From NCBI GenBank assembly GCA_964006375.1, contig OZ023265.1, positions 173,111,443 to 173,175,442 of the forward strand: DNA of 64,000 nucleotides, in the 5' to 3' direction. Under the pieces are notes generated by a model that did no database searches, was not told where the DNA came from, and worked only from the letters and a program-made list of their open reading frames with translations. Position 1 is the stretch's first letter, and each line of letters starts with the position of its first letter. A program made the translations under genes and the position numbers. Shown one piece after another: positions 43,446 to 58,139 of the stretch. Source of the stretch: Tillus elongatus. Lineage: Eukaryota > Arthropoda > Insecta > Coleoptera > Cleridae.

Positions 43446-43823
43446 GCAACTCCCCGAGAAACTGATGTTGTACATCTTCAGTTATATTACCAATTCGACG
43501 GGCAACCGTATCATTCGATAGAGGTATGGACTGCACTTGTTTGGTCAAATTATCTTCAAAGTTTCCACGATCTCAATTGCAGCTGGCATGACAGGCTCTT
43601 CGCCAATGGTCTGAGGCTTTTTACATCCGACTATTTGATTTGAAACTTTGTAATAGACAAGTAAAGCTTTTTCATTCACAAATAAAGATTTTTTAAAAGA
43701 TTTTTGCTTTCCATATGATTTTAATTGTAATTTTAAAAATTTTTGGGGTTTGCTGACGTACTCACTATGAGGCGTTTCCAAATGTTGTTTAATTTTGTTA
43801 AGTTGCTTGTTGTCTGCTGCCAA
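43446..43823 (-). pseudogene. hAT-transposase-like fragment (ZBED5/SCAND3-type region)
   Basis: The minus-strand peptide contains QLNKIKQHLETPHSEYVSKP, then ALLVYYKVSNQIVGCKKPQT, IGEEPVMPAAIEIVETLKI. After a frame shift near 43548 it reads [20 protein letters not shown] then [13 protein letters not shown]. The phrases HTIGE..(I/M)PAA and IPLS.DTV.RRI are hallmarks of the region after the BED finger in hAT-derived proteins. The BED finger and catalytic core are absent. It lies between a (TA)n run and a family H terminal hairpin (43838-43865), in place of the usual right arm. Confidence 0.7.
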
Positions 43824-43835
43824 ATACCTTTCTAT

Positions 43836-43870
43836 AAGTGAATTTTTTAAAATAAAAATTCACCAAAAAT
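43836..43870 (+). repeat. Family H terminal hairpin next to the hAT fragment
   Basis: AAGTGAATTTTTTAAAATAA pairs with AAAAATTCACC. It marks the end of the H copy that began at about 42565. Confidence 0.6.
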
Positions 43871-43914
43871 TATAATTAATTTTGTGTCATCATAATTGGT
43901 GCATAAGAAAAAAA

Positions 43915-44357
43915 ATCTCGGGACGCAGCAAGTGCGTTATGGTGGTGAATTTTTATTAAATGCTTCAAATTTGAATAACTCAATTTTCTATAAACTTGGA
44001 AAGTTTAATTTTGGTATATAAAAAGGCCTTTCCTAGGGCAAAATATCCACCAAATTTCATTAAAATAACTTTGTAATTTTCGGAGAAAAAAATTTTATTC
44101 GAAAGAAAATTTAAATATTGAATAACTTAATTTTCTATAAACTTAGAAAATTGAATTTTGGTACCTAGTAAGGTCTCTCCCAAGGCAACATATATAGTAA
44201 ATTTCGTTAGAGCAGCTTTGTTATTTTCGGAGAAAAAAATTTTTTTTGAAAGGAAACTAAAAATTTTCCCGGAAAACTTCGTCCGATTTTCCTGGCTAAC
44301 GAACTCGTCCAAGTCATTAATAAAATAAAGGCACTTGCCGAGTTTCATTGAAATCGG

Positions 44358-44453
<96 letters not shown>

Positions 44454-44590
44454 ATATAAAAATTGAAACTGACCCCGGATATGGGCTCTAGGGGTCCTAG
44501 TTCGCGCTCATTTGAAAATTTTTTTGCAAAGTCTCACCATCGATACCTCTCTATTAGTGAATCTTTTTAATAAAAATTCACTAATAACAA
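43915..44590 (+). repeat. Family H copy, complete
   Basis: Left end GGGACGCAGCAAGTGCGTTA, left blocks with a partial internal duplication (CAATTTTCTATAAACTT twice), (TA)n at about 44363-44450, right arm (TAGTTCGCGCTCATTTGAAA) and terminal hairpin TTAGTGAATCTTTTTAATAA with AATTCACTAA. Together with 34335-35050 it defines the family. Confidence 0.8.
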
Positions 44591-45104
44591 TTTGTTATCT
44601 TTTGTATCCAACGTGATCCGAGTAGTTTAGTCAGAGTTATTCTATATATTAATCTATATGAGCAGCTATCGTTTAAACATGAAAGAAAGCAAATAGAATA
44701 AAAATAGTTACGGAACACCGAATCGATTAGCATTTGCCGTTAGCGGAATCTGGAGCTTGTGTTGATTGAAATTCGTTTGTTAAACGTTTGGACAAATATT
44801 TACTTTCGACACGTTTAGAATTTAGACCACGTGCCTGTTCTCGGAACATCTACAAAGAAAATTTGTGATAGAAATGACAACAATTATGTTACCACACTTG
44901 AAATGAGTTAGTACCACGGTAGTCATCAACTATTAAGACATTCGTCTAAAATTGGATTGACTATTACAATGCGAATGAATACATTTTAAAAAGTTGTTGT
45001 TTCAGCGACACGCAATAGGATTAGTGCTGGAATGTGAGTTTATTTTATGTGCTAGATTATAATAGTTGCATTTCACGTATAAAACATCAAGAACAAATAA
45101 AAGT
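44591..45104. other. Stretch without recognised gene
   Basis: I see no recognisable feature here. Confidence 0.5.
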
Positions 45105-45410
45105 CTGGACGCAGCTAGTGCGTTATTGTAGTGAATTTTCATAAAAATGTTTTTAATAGGAAATATTTTTTTTCAGAAAGCTTGCATCAAATTTGGTTAC
45201 CAGTATAACCTATATAGTAGAAACGCTGTGCCATGTTTCAACAAAATAACTTTATTGTTTGAAAAAGAACAAAAATCTTCCGAAAATAAACTTAAAATGT
45301 GCCCAAAAAACTGGTTTCCTGGCCAACGAACCGTAGGTTGATAGTAAATTAAGCTACCGAAAGAAAAATTTTATGAAAAATCGCTACCATACCGCACTGG
45401 CTGAATCCCG
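45105..45410. repeat. ~306-bp inverted-repeat element (family H end pair), diverged
   Basis: It starts CTGGACGCAGCTAGTGCG and ends CCGCACTGGCTGAATCCCG, a diverged inverse. The interior shares TGGTTACCAGTATAACCTAT with the other members. Confidence 0.65.
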
Positions 45411-45479
45411 AATTTATTTTCTTACAAAAACGCATTATCTTAGGATGGAAAATGCAATAATTGCAATAATATAAGGCGT

Positions 45480-46080
45480 GTTCGATTAAGAAACAAAAAA
45501 TTGTATCACCAGCGACTTATGGGCCATCCTGTGATTGTAAAAATAATTTTATAAGATGCAGCTCCAGACATCGTATAATTAACATATACAATTTTTTCTC
45601 AGATATTGTATAATAATGGATATATTGAGATTTACCCTAGAAATGCGTCACCCTGTATATATGAAAACAGAGAAAAACTGAAACTAACCCGGATATGGGT
45701 TCTATGTGGCCTAGTTGGCCTCATTTCAAGAAATCTTTTCAAAATTCAAAAGTCACTAAAAATGCAGCCAACTCTATTAGTAAAATTGTGATGGCCAAAA
45801 ATAAATATCAATGTAAGAAGAAGAGCATGCCTATATTTGTATTAAACATGTCAGAAAACAAAATATTCATTTACATGTTACTTTGAAAGTAGATCTGACA
45901 TTTGTCAAAATAATTTGTCAGTTGAATATGACATGTACTGTTGCCATGGACTATTATGCACTATTGTATTACGCCTTATAAGAATCTAATTTTTTTTTGG
46001 AGTACGAAAGTTTATTTTACTGCTTTAATATTTTTCGATCCCTTAACCTGAAATGGTTTCGTCTCATTTAACGTTGTTTT
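45480..46080 (+). repeat. Dispersed repeat, second copy of 7000-7560
   Basis: Same order of blocks as at 7000-7560, including the family H right-arm piece (CCCGGATATGGGTTCTATG) and the GATCTGACATTTGTCAAAAT tail. Both copies end near a T-rich run and TTTATTTTACTG. Confidence 0.65.
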
Positions 46081-46144
46081 ATTATAGCGTCGCAGTTTGT
46101 TGTAGGTAAAAAAAGAGTACATAATACATACGTCAATGAATACT

Positions 46145-47190
<1,046 letters not shown>

Positions 47191-47199
47191 TTTTGCCCA

Positions 47200-48062
<863 letters not shown>

Positions 48063-48779
48063 AACAGAATTTTTAGAAAGAACACATTTACATATTATTA
48101 CAACGATTATTTCTTTTAACTCTTACAAACCAGACAACGCCAGTTTCCAGCTGTCACATTTTACGTGATTACTCTCCTATTAAAAGCGACAAAGGGAAGA
48201 GCCATCGAAATCGTATAAAGCAGAACACAAAAGCTTTCATCGAGTATATTGTCATGCAGGCAGAGCGTGAGTTGACTGACACATTTTTCTGTTGGGAAAA
48301 AAGAACATATGCATGTTTTACGCTCAAATTCCAGTTATCCTGACATCATATGTCAACGCGAAGATCCTTCAAGCGAATCCTTCTAACATACACTTGGATG
48401 TAAACAGATATAATTATTGCATAGAATGGTGTTGTCACAAACATTACGAATGTAATCACTAACATTACAAGCTGTTACAAACGTTGTTTCTGGGCTTAGG
48501 GTTTCACCAGCAGCTGTGGAATTGTCTAAGGGGAAGCTTTGATTAAATAGCAGGCATGGTGGTTGACCTAGAGACCTGTAGTTTTACCTTATTCTTGTAA
48601 TATAAATTATTAAGAGGTTTCTCTCTTGGTTCACTACAAATTACACACATTTTGTTGATTATAAATGTTCTTTTTCACTATACTATACAGGCCGGTCCAA
48701 AAATAATGCTATACAAAGCAGCAATAAATTTTTAACACACAATATTACGATCTGTAAATTACTGTTGATTTTAGTTGGT
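48063..48779. other. Stretch without recognised gene
   Basis: No open frame or repeat that I can support. Confidence 0.5.
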
Positions 48780-48965
48780 GAAAGCGTTCCATATTAAACA
48801 CAAACGTAGCAACTATTTATCTGCCTTCAGAACTCTTTGTTTTCTTCCCCGTAACCAGTTTCACTGCTTGACAGCAGCATTAGACAGAAGACAATTGAAT
48901 TTATTTAGACGTGTTAATGGCAACTACAAATAAAGATCCGTTGCTACGTTATAATGCTTTGATCA
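48780..48965 (-). repeat. PLE-type terminal repeat Y
   Basis: On the minus strand TAATGCTGCTGTCAAGCAGT, then GAAACTGGTTAC, aligns with the hammerhead-like block at 22162-22194. It is followed by GAAGAAAAC and, further on, AATATGGAACGCTTTCACC. The CTGATGA box has decayed. Confidence 0.5.
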
Positions 48966-49000
48966 AAAAATTCTTTAGAAATAAAACAAAACAAAAAAGT

Positions 49001-49288
49001 CTGGACGCAGCAAGTGCGTTATGGAAATGAATTTTAATAAAAATGTTTTTAATAGCAAATATGCCTCTTTAATGCAAGCAGGCATCAATTTGGTTACCGA
49101 TATAACAATGTACCATATGTTATCAAGTATCTTATTGTTTAAAAATTTACAAAAATTTTCCGAAAATAAACCTAAAATGTTTCCGAGGAAACTGGTTTCC
49201 TAGCCACTTAAGTTAATAGCAAATTGAGTTATTGAATTTTGAAGCAATTAATGAAAATTCGCTACCAAAACGCTCTTACTGCGTCTAG
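49001..49288. repeat. 288-bp inverted-repeat element (family H end pair)
   Basis: It starts CTGGACGCAGCAAGTGCG and ends CGCTCTTACTGCGTCTAG, with A- and T-runs outside. The interior is similar to 9853-10136. The 60-codon frame within is not a gene. Confidence 0.7.
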
Positions 49289-49780
49289 ATTTGTTTTGTT
49301 ACAAGCATGCATCATATTTCGATGAAAAATGCAAAAATGCAATAATATAAGATATGTTCGAAAACAATGACTTATGGGTCACCTGTGATTGTCAAAATAA
49401 TTTTGTAAGATGCAGCTCAAGACACTCTATACGTAACGTATGCAATTTTTATCGTATCTTGTATAATAACAATTGTATTGAGCTTTACCGTAGAAACTGC
49501 CACTCTGTATATGTAAATAAATAAAAAAATAAAAGTAAACCCGGATATGGATTCTAGGGGGCCTAGTTTTCACTCATTTGAAGAAATCTTTTTAGAATTT
49601 AAAAGTCGCGGTTTCCTAATCAATGAATTTTTTCTACGAAAATTATAGACCGTTAACCCATAAAATCGACTAAAACTACTGCCAAAGCATCAAAGAAAGG
49701 GTCTATTTGAAATCAATTATCTGGAAATATTTGATTAAAATCAAGGACAATGATAGTTAAAGCTGAAACTAAAGGGCAAG
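49289..49780 (+). repeat. Family H internal blocks preceding a transposase fragment
   Basis: It has the right-arm signature at about 49540-49600 and GAAAGGGTCTATTTGAAAT at 49694, as in 13323-13841. The transposase homology starts directly afterwards. Confidence 0.55.
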
Positions 49781-50770
49781 CGACTGAGGCAGCTGCAAAT
49801 TCATATCAAAGCAACTACCCAGAAAGACGACAACCAAACACCAAAATATTTCGCAGGATAGTGACCAATCTATTGAACGACGGTAGCTTCCACGCGAAGA
49901 AACTACCAATGCCTAGAAATGAACAAAGAAATAATGCCGTCTTACAGGTTTCAAACAAAAACCCTCCGCAATCCATTCGGTTTTATGGTGAACAAATTGA
50001 CGTTCCAAAAAGTACGGTACACCGTGTATTAAAACAAAGTCATTACCATCCATACATCTACAATCGCACAAAGCTTAAATGTTGACGATTACCTTAAGCG
50101 AATTCAATGAAGATGAAATTTTTAATTTAAAAATAATATGGACTGATGAATCCTGATTTACAAATTGTGGTGTGTATAATCGCCATAATAGGCATTCTTG
50201 GGCAAATGAAAATCCCCATCTAAAGGAAGAAAGACGATTTGAAGACAGACTTGGTTTAAATGTTGGCTGCGGCTTATTAGGTAAAAAACTCTTATTTTTA
50301 ATTGTAGATTAGACAGTTAATTTTAAAAAAAATCAGGTAACTTCATTGTTGGTTCGTTCTTTTTTGAAAATAATTTAACTAAGGAAAGGTATCTTAATCT
50401 ATTGAGAAATGATATTTTACCAACAATTAGAAGAGTTTATGATAATTTAGACGATATTTGGTACCAACAAGACGGTTGTCCAGCTCACAATGCTAGGATC
50501 GTCAAAGAATTTTTGTACCAAAATTTTAATAATCGTGTCATTTGTAACAATGGGCCGGTTCATTGGTGTGCTCGAAGTCCTCATATAACACCCATGGATT
50601 TTTATTTTTGGGGTACTCTGAGGAATGATGTGTATAAATTTGATCCACCAGAAAATATCAATGAATTACGAAACAGAATCATGGAAGCTATAAATCATAT
50701 TAACCGAAACATTCTCAGCAGAGTTTACAGGCATGTTTCAAAAAGGTGTATAAAGTGCATTGAATAAAAC
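49780..50770 (+). pseudogene. DD41D mariner-like transposase pseudogene with an apparent intron
   Basis: Plus-strand homology starts NYPERRQPNTKIFRRIVTNL (N-terminal helix-turn-helix region), then VPKSTVHRVLKQSHYHPYIY. After a frame shift and small deletion near 50075 it reads IFNLKIIWTDES, a TGA, and FTNCGVYNRHNRHSWANENP. A 56-nt GT..AG segment then interrupts GCGLLG|NFIVGSFFF. The last part has WYQQDGCPAHNA and ARSPHITPMDFYFWG. The second and third catalytic aspartates are 41 residues apart as in the intact protein. No inverted repeats were found beside it. Confidence 0.8.
50281..50336 (+). other. Apparent 56-nt spliceosomal-type intron in the transposase
   Basis: It begins GTAAAAAACTC and ends AAAAATCAG after the in-frame codon fragment G. 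Removing it restores GGLLG-type continuity to GNFIVG, exactly the residues seen in the intact transposase (GNHIVGPFF). Its length and AT-richness match short insect introns. Other transposases in the window have no such break. Confidence 0.6.
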
Positions 50771-51714
50771 GGTGGCCATATCGAGCAATTTTCTATTTAG
50801 TGTATTTTTAAGTTTCTATTTTATTATTTGTTGGGTTGCGTTTCTAATTGTGTTATTTTGTGGAGTTTAAGTTTCTATTTCTTATTGCCGGGTTTTGTTA
50901 TTAAACTATTTTACATATTATTACCTAGCATTATTACCTAACTAAGTATTGTAAATTAAATCACAATATTTTTTTATCGTGAATCATTACGGAAAATTAT
51001 GTTAAAAGTAGAAGTCCATTGTTACACTTCATGGCTTACTGATTTTTGAACCCTTTTTTTGTCATTCGTTTTCTGGTATTCGATTTCATAGCCTACTATC
51101 CTCAAAACGGTTTTTCTCAAATTTGTCAGTGCAATTACAAGATATATCAAGCATGTTATACATCATTGGAAAGCTCTTTTTAGAGGCTATCACATCAGCA
51201 AAAATCCAATATGGCTGCCATAATAAAAAAAAACGTTGATACCTGTAGTTCAAAAACAAATGACAATCCAAAGTTGACAAAAGCACAAAAATATTACTCT
51301 ATAAAAAGTGTCCTGATAATGTGTAAGTCTTAAACATGTCAGATCAACGCCTACTTAGATATTGAAGAAAAAAAAGTCGCAAATTTTGTTTTTTCCAAAT
51401 AACTCGAAAACTAAAACCAGCAAGGCAATATACAAGTAATATTTGAAACGGGCATGAAATTCTACAAAACATTGCTAATTTAACAGTCTCCCTATCTCTA
51501 ATAATAACGGAGATAGTAATACATTCCCATCCAGTTTGGGACACACTGTATAGAACCTGCTTCTATTGCTGTTATTGTTAATTAGTTATTTATTTTTATA
51601 ATTGCTGTTATGGTTATTATTATTATTATTGGTTGATTTTATTTTCATTATAAATATTGACGTACATGACATTAACATTTTAGAAACGTCATCTGCACTT
51701 TTATATTATTTTTT
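50771..51714. other. AT-rich stretch without recognised gene
   Basis: Two 66-codon minus frames (51086-51286 and 51344-51544) show no domain. Nothing else is supported. Confidence 0.5.
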
Positions 51715-52090
51715 TTAAAGAATTGTTTGATAAACCGCAACGTAGTAACGGATTTTTATTTACAGTTGTCATAAATGAGTATAAATAAATTCAATTTTCT
51801 CCTGTGTGATGATGCCGTAAAACAGCGAAACCGCTTACAGATAAGATAATAAGCTATTGTGAAGCCAGGTGAAAAGTCTCTACTACTGTAGTTAATATAG
51901 GACTGAGGTTGGACATTGTGGTTGGAAAATGAAATAAAAAGCAGAGTTGCCCTAAAAATCACAAAATAATAAGAGAGAGTTATGCGATACGTATTCCCAC
52001 AACGAAGTTGTTGTCACCAGTAGCTGTCGCTAAACTTTTTGTTTCACTCTACTTAGTATGGAACGGTTTCACCAAGCAAGGTCAACCACA
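51715..52090 (+). repeat. PLE-type terminal repeats Y (plus) and Z (minus)
   Basis: Repeat Y (51715-51900) has a hammerhead-like block: GTGATGA then T, a weak stem, GAAAC and CGCTTA, with CTGT before the core and ACAG after it as a possible stem I. Repeat Z (51960-52035, minus) has CTGGTGA, then AACAAC-TTC-GTTGTG and GGAATACG. Both are altered at core positions. No PLE coding part is nearby. Confidence 0.45.
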
Positions 52091-53145
52091 ATTTATGCAC
52101 TGGATGTAGTGTTTAATCTTATCTTACAAACTAAACCCTGCGTTCAATGAACAGCGAAATAATGCAAGTCAAAATATACCACTTGCAATATTTTACGGTC
52201 AATATTTTAAAGAAGTAAACCAGAAACGAATGCTGCACTGGTACTGGTGTGATTTTTTTTCGGCATCGATGAAGGTACCTTTAAGCACAGGGATCCCAGG
52301 AGAAATTTATGTATATTTCACTTTGTGACGCAATTTGTGCTGAGGTCGTTGTATTCATAAACAATAAACGTAGCTGGAATGACGTATGTTTTCTTTTAAG
52401 GGCGGTTTGTAAAGCTGAACAAAGAAGTTATTGTAATCGAACCAATCCTATTTCGAGGCTTAAAGTTGTCATACGCAAAATCCATTTGGAAACAAATACC
52501 TTAAAAGTGTATTCCGTTCAGCACCATCATCTGAATGCTTTTGTGTATATATGAGTTCTGCTCTTGTTTATTGTTTCCTACGTTTCTCAGTTCCAGTTTA
52601 CCCTACTAAAATGTAAATGATGTTGCTCTTAAGGGCTTGGTGATAACAAGTGATCAATTCTTCGATCTAATAATATTTTATTGGAAAGCGGTGGTATCAC
52701 ATAAAAAGTTGATAGCAAGATTGCTAAAAAACAAATTAAATATTCAAACTCTGATTTGTTTTATAAATTACAGAAACCAACAGACGCAATTTCAATTGCT
52801 CCAAGTTGAATACTTTACCTTTGACTACAAGAGACAAATTTTATTTGAAAGTATTTAAAGTATTTAAGTAGGTAAGCTATTACCTAATGATCATTACAAT
52901 CATAGTATAAATGCGATGTTGTTTTGTCTACAGCAACTCTTTTCATTTTGTTGGAGTTTCCAGAGTTTATCAATTGAACTAGGTTCTCCAGATGCGTCTT
53001 GGTCTACCTACTCGATTTCCCAAGTGTATGTCTTTCAAATAAGGTTGCTAGAGAGTTATGTCACAGGATATGTCCAACAACTTCTCTCAATATAGTTTAG
53101 TCGGCATCTTTGTTCTCCCGCCTTTTCTAGCATACTTTCCACATA
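52091..53145. other. AT-rich stretch without recognised gene
   Basis: Frames at 52309-52554 and 52637-52858 have no recognisable motif. No repeats were identified. Confidence 0.5.
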
Positions 53146-54030
53146 ATGGTTTTTATTTTTTTATTTTTTATAAAAAAAAGGAAAGCTGGGCAACCGCCTG
53201 AGGCTTGGACAGACCCTGATGTCCACCCAACGTCATTACGCCCGTACTCTTGCCCCGCTCCAGCGGTGGTAAGAGAGCACGGGACTGGAAATCATTAATA
53301 CAGGTTCAGAGAAGGGAGGAGACGTAAAGACCTACGGACGACAGATCTTTGAATCGGCTCCCGTTCTCGCAGCAGCGAATTAGGTACAGCCCCTAAAGAG
53401 CCAATAATTAGAAGGACGAGTCGTATGTTATATCCTTGATAAAGCTGTCTAGGCTTGAACATGAGGTCCTTAGACTTGGTATGTTTTTCCTCCTTCTATA
53501 TTTTAATGTTAGTCTCAGCTGGAGCGAGAACTTTACGACAAATATGATTTTCTTTTGTTTACCAAGGAGGACAATGCAACCTTTTGTTTGTCAAGGACGA
53601 TAATGTCAGACCTATTAGCAGCCAGCAGCCACTGGCCTGAGAGTGGATATCGAGTTATTCTAGCAAATACGGCAGCACTGGTCTACCCTATAAGAGTGTC
53701 GAAGGTGGTAATAGAACACTCAAAGGGCCGCATTATGTCGATATACGTAATTGATAGAAGCCATCACCGGACATGCATTCAAGAGATGCATAAGAATCGC
53801 CTGCGATGGATGATAGATTCTACAGCTGTCATCTGTTATATCCACCTCCATTGGTAGACCAAGGTGTTTATAACACCATCTTGGCAGGCTACGATAAACC
53901 GTTCAGTCTCCGAGCTGAGCCCCACTGATTTTGAGAAAGAGGATGTCTGCGTTGCTGACAACTCATGTTCTTCTATATGTCGGAAGAACATTCCGCGCAA
54001 AGGCTGGTGAACATGCTGTCCCAACAGATG
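53146..54030 (-). mobile_element. R4/Dong-like LINE C-terminal fragment with 3' tail
   Basis: Minus-strand pieces in several frames: GLSSETERFIVACQDGVINT then LVYQW; RHNAAL-like; YYHLRHSYRVDQCCR; the restriction-like endonuclease region SDIIVLDKQKVALSSL; then KSKDLMFKPRQLYQGYNIRL followed by VLLIIGSLGAVPNSLL. R4-type elements encode this layout after the RT. The PD motif reads SD and frames are broken, so it is inactive. An A-rich tail (complement of 53146-53180) marks its 3' end. Confidence 0.65.
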
Positions 54031-54054
54031 TTTTTGTAGGGCATCTCTAATTTC

Positions 54055-54590
54055 AATTCTATTCTATTTAAATCAATAGAAACAAGATTCAGGGAACATA
54101 TAGCAGCGTTAGATAAAATACACATACCTAGCTACAAATCAAACGTAGCTACACACATTCACAACCAAAACACCAAAAACCAGATATCAACCAATCACAA
54201 CTAATGAAAAATATTAAAGACCACAAAAAATGGAAATCTGGGAACAATTCAACAAACAAACAATAAGAAACAATTAATGCCAGAACAAATCCAAGTGCAA
54301 GCATTTAAACAAAACTCAATAAAATCCATATAAATAGACAAATTATCAAACAACAGGGATCAAGACAGGAGACCGATACACACGACATAGTCCGAAAACA
54401 CAACCATTCAGAGAGCAGTAAACTGACCAATAGAGACTTAAAACGCAGGCGACGCGAACAGTCTCAGACATAGATCGCACAGAAACGATCACATTCAGTA
54501 GCGTGCTAATGATGAACCAGGACGGTTCGAAACTGCAGTCCACGTAAACTAATAAAAAATCACAAAAAGTACAGCAAACAAATAAAGTGT
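54055..54590 (+). mobile_element. Possible GIY-YIG-type PLE C-terminal remnant
   Basis: The plus strand reads ETRFREHIAALDKIHIPSYK then SNVATHIHNQN, resembling the segment after YIG in GIY-YIG domains (R..T RF.EH) and the following histidine-rich part. The rest is A-rich with stops. The assignment rests on a short match. Its minus-strand 65-codon frame is a shadow. Confidence 0.4.
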
Positions 54591-54599
54591 AAATTTTCT

Positions 54600-54650
54600 C
54601 AAAAGTCGGGATCTCAATGGTGAATTTTTTTAGAGAAAATTCACTAACAA
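54600..54650 (+). repeat. Family H terminal hairpin fragment
   Basis: AAAAGTCGGGATCTC precedes GGTGAATTTTTTTAGAGAAA and AAAATTCACTAAC. Only the right end is present, directly after the A-rich remnant. Confidence 0.65.
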
Positions 54651-55104
54651 TATTAATTCGAAGACGAATCTCAGTCTGCGTCGTTATCTCAGGCTAACCG
54701 AACTCGTACTTTAACTCTCTTTTAAGCCACTACATAGACTTCCTTATCTCCCATATGCTTATTCTCATTGTCTGAGCTGAATATTTGGAATCTAGAGGTT
54801 AGTTCATTACAGCTCATCGTAATGAGACTGGGATAGCGGCTTATAATTTATTTACATATTATTAAATATTACACAATGGAGCATGGTTCCTATGTAATAT
54901 AGAGGTAGAGTTCCTAGTGGTGAACATCAATGACATACTCGTATTATGAAAGACCATCTTTGTGCAAACAAAATGCATATTCACTAATTAATATGTGCAC
55001 TGTTTACACCATATGACTCGTTAAAATTACATTAAAGTTTAAACTTGCTTAAATACCTTTACCAGGTCTTATATAGAATATCAGGTTAATTTTTGACACA
55101 TAAT
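54651..55104. other. Stretch without recognised gene
   Basis: No feature that I can support. Confidence 0.5.
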
Positions 55105-56230
<1,126 letters not shown>

Positions 56231-56235
<5 letters not shown>

Positions 56236-56600
56236 ATTTTCTTTTTAAAAAATCACATATGGGGAGATCCCGACTTTTGAATTTAGCAAAAGTTTCTTAA
56301 AATGAGCGCGAACCAGGCCCCCTAGAACCCATATCCAGGCTCAGTTTCAATTTTATACATATAAAGGGCGAACCATTTACCAAAATTTGGGTCTGTAAGT
56401 TTAAAGACAAAAAAGTTATAGGAATTAAAAAAAAAGGGCTTTTCTTCAAAACGTAAAAAGTCGAGATTTAAAACGCCAAAATTGGCAACTTTTAGGCAAA
56501 GATCCTAAAAGAAATACGGATTATGAAAATGAATTCTAAAAAGATTTCTTCAAATATGCGCAAACTATCCCCCCTAGAATCCATTTAACGCAACAGACGA
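56231..56600 (-). repeat. Second inverted family H copy, without (TA)n
   Basis: It begins at the hairpin TTTTAGTGAATTTTCTTTTT, followed by the right arm (AAATGAGCGCGAACCAGG) and then, after a short TATACATATAAA where (TA)n is usually found, left blocks (GTTATAGGAATTAAAAAAAA, CGCCAAAATTGGCAAC). It lies back to back with the preceding copy. Confidence 0.65.
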
Positions 56601-56771
56601 CTCGTGTTTCTCAACAATAGCTGAAATTTATTAATTAGCTTGTACACATTGTCTACATCAGCCAAGCTTCTATAAGTTTTAATACCAGATACAAGGTGAC
56701 AAATGTGACTTTTTGCAGTTAGAAATTATTAGAGGGACAAATCTACATTTTCAAAATCTTTTTTTATATTT
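56601..56771. other. Short spacer without recognised feature
   Basis: Nothing recognisable. Confidence 0.5.
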
Positions 56772-57512
56772 AAACAACACACCACGAGGGCTTGCAGCCT
56801 AAATACTATCGTACCGTGGGTGTCGACAAAGAGGAAAGAGGCAACTTGTTAATTCTGGACTTGAAGGTCTGTAGGTTCGGAGGAGAAGGAAAAACCTGTG
56901 CCGGCAAGGAATTCCACAACTTGGAAGTCCTCGGGACAAAAGAGCGGGCATAACAAGATGTTATATGTCTGGTGACCTGGACAGTAAAAGGGTGCATTGG
57001 CTCTGTTCTCCTGGTAGATCTGTTAGGGGCAGCAGGCGGAGGAACTATGGAAGAAATTTCCTCTGAGCAGTGCCCGTGCAGATATCTATAAAAGTGAGAG
57101 AGGTCACCAATGGCACGTCGGTGGGCAAGGGATGGCAGCCTTTGGGTGTGGGTAGGGTCACCAATGGGACGTATAGCTCTCTTCTGAATGGAGTCAAGGA
57201 TAGCGGGTGTAGAAGCGGCAGCGGAACCCCAGATGTGGGAGCAGCATTCGAGGTTTGGCCTTATTTTTGAAGTATATAAGGTACAGAGATTAGCTGGTGA
57301 AAAGTATTTGCGCGGCCGGAAGAGGAAACCTAATTTTTTAGCAGCCGCTTCTGCAATTGGTGTGACATGTTGGCGCCAATTGAGATTTCGATCCACAGAA
57401 ATGCCAACAAGTGAAAAGGACTCATTACTTTGAATAACTTGGTTGTTCATTGTGATGGGTCTAGGGCTGGTGTAATTATTGTAAGATAGGAAGCAAGACT
57501 GAGATTTGGTGT
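56772..57512 (-). mobile_element. LINE family L, 3' end with open C-terminal frame
   Basis: A 214-codon minus frame (57450-56806) reads MNNQVIQSNESFSLVGISVD then RNLNWRQHVTPIAEAAAKKL, KIRPNLECCSHIWGSAAAST, RRAIGDLSHFYRYLHG, and ends SPPNLQTFKSRINKLPLSSL. This is the post-RT thumb and C-terminal region, with no stop or shift. It is the best-preserved copy of this part in the window. Homology ends abruptly at about 57512 (5' truncation) and at the 3' terminus ACAACACACCACGAGGG. Confidence 0.8.
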
Positions 57513-58139
57513 CTACTATCGATACTCAGCATGGATCTACAGTGAATAACTGTAAAAGCCACTGAAGTTTTATGACAAGCACCACTTGATATTTTGAAGC
57601 TTTGGAAGTAAAAAGGCACATACACGACAATAAATACCTCGTTTTAGATGCGCAAACTGATTTTATGGATTCCCATTTGGTATAGAGAGTCCTTTATAAT
57701 TCTAAAACTGGCCCGTAAACTAATTCCTATAAAAATATTAATAATATCGTTCCGGCGCTGCTGATATAACATTTACATTTAATATCTAGCAAACATATAA
57801 TAATCAATACCAAAACTGTACCTCAACACAGACATGAAACGTGACTTCTGTTATCATAGCCTATAATGGTATAGCACGTGTGATATTATATATATCGCAC
57901 ATCAAATCAAACAACGTATTATTATCATCTCAGAACTATGACAAACTCATTTCCTACTGTAATAGACTTGCGGTTATTGAGGTGTTAGATGCTAATATTA
58001 ATAATATGACATTTATTTATTTAATAATAGTTGTACAGGTAGCAAATATAACATCATTTTAGGAAACACAATATTTGTAATAATAATAATAACAATAATA
58101 ATAGTAGTAATAATGAATACGTATGCATGTTCTGCACTT
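57513..58139. other. AT-rich stretch with (AAT)n microsatellite
   Basis: No gene is supported. An imperfect (AAT/AAC)n run lies at about 58075-58117. Confidence 0.55.

Noticed and set aside
52309..52858. Two frames of 73-81 codons as exons of a host gene
   Set aside because: No domain, no splice-site arrangement that joins them convincingly, and AT-driven composition.
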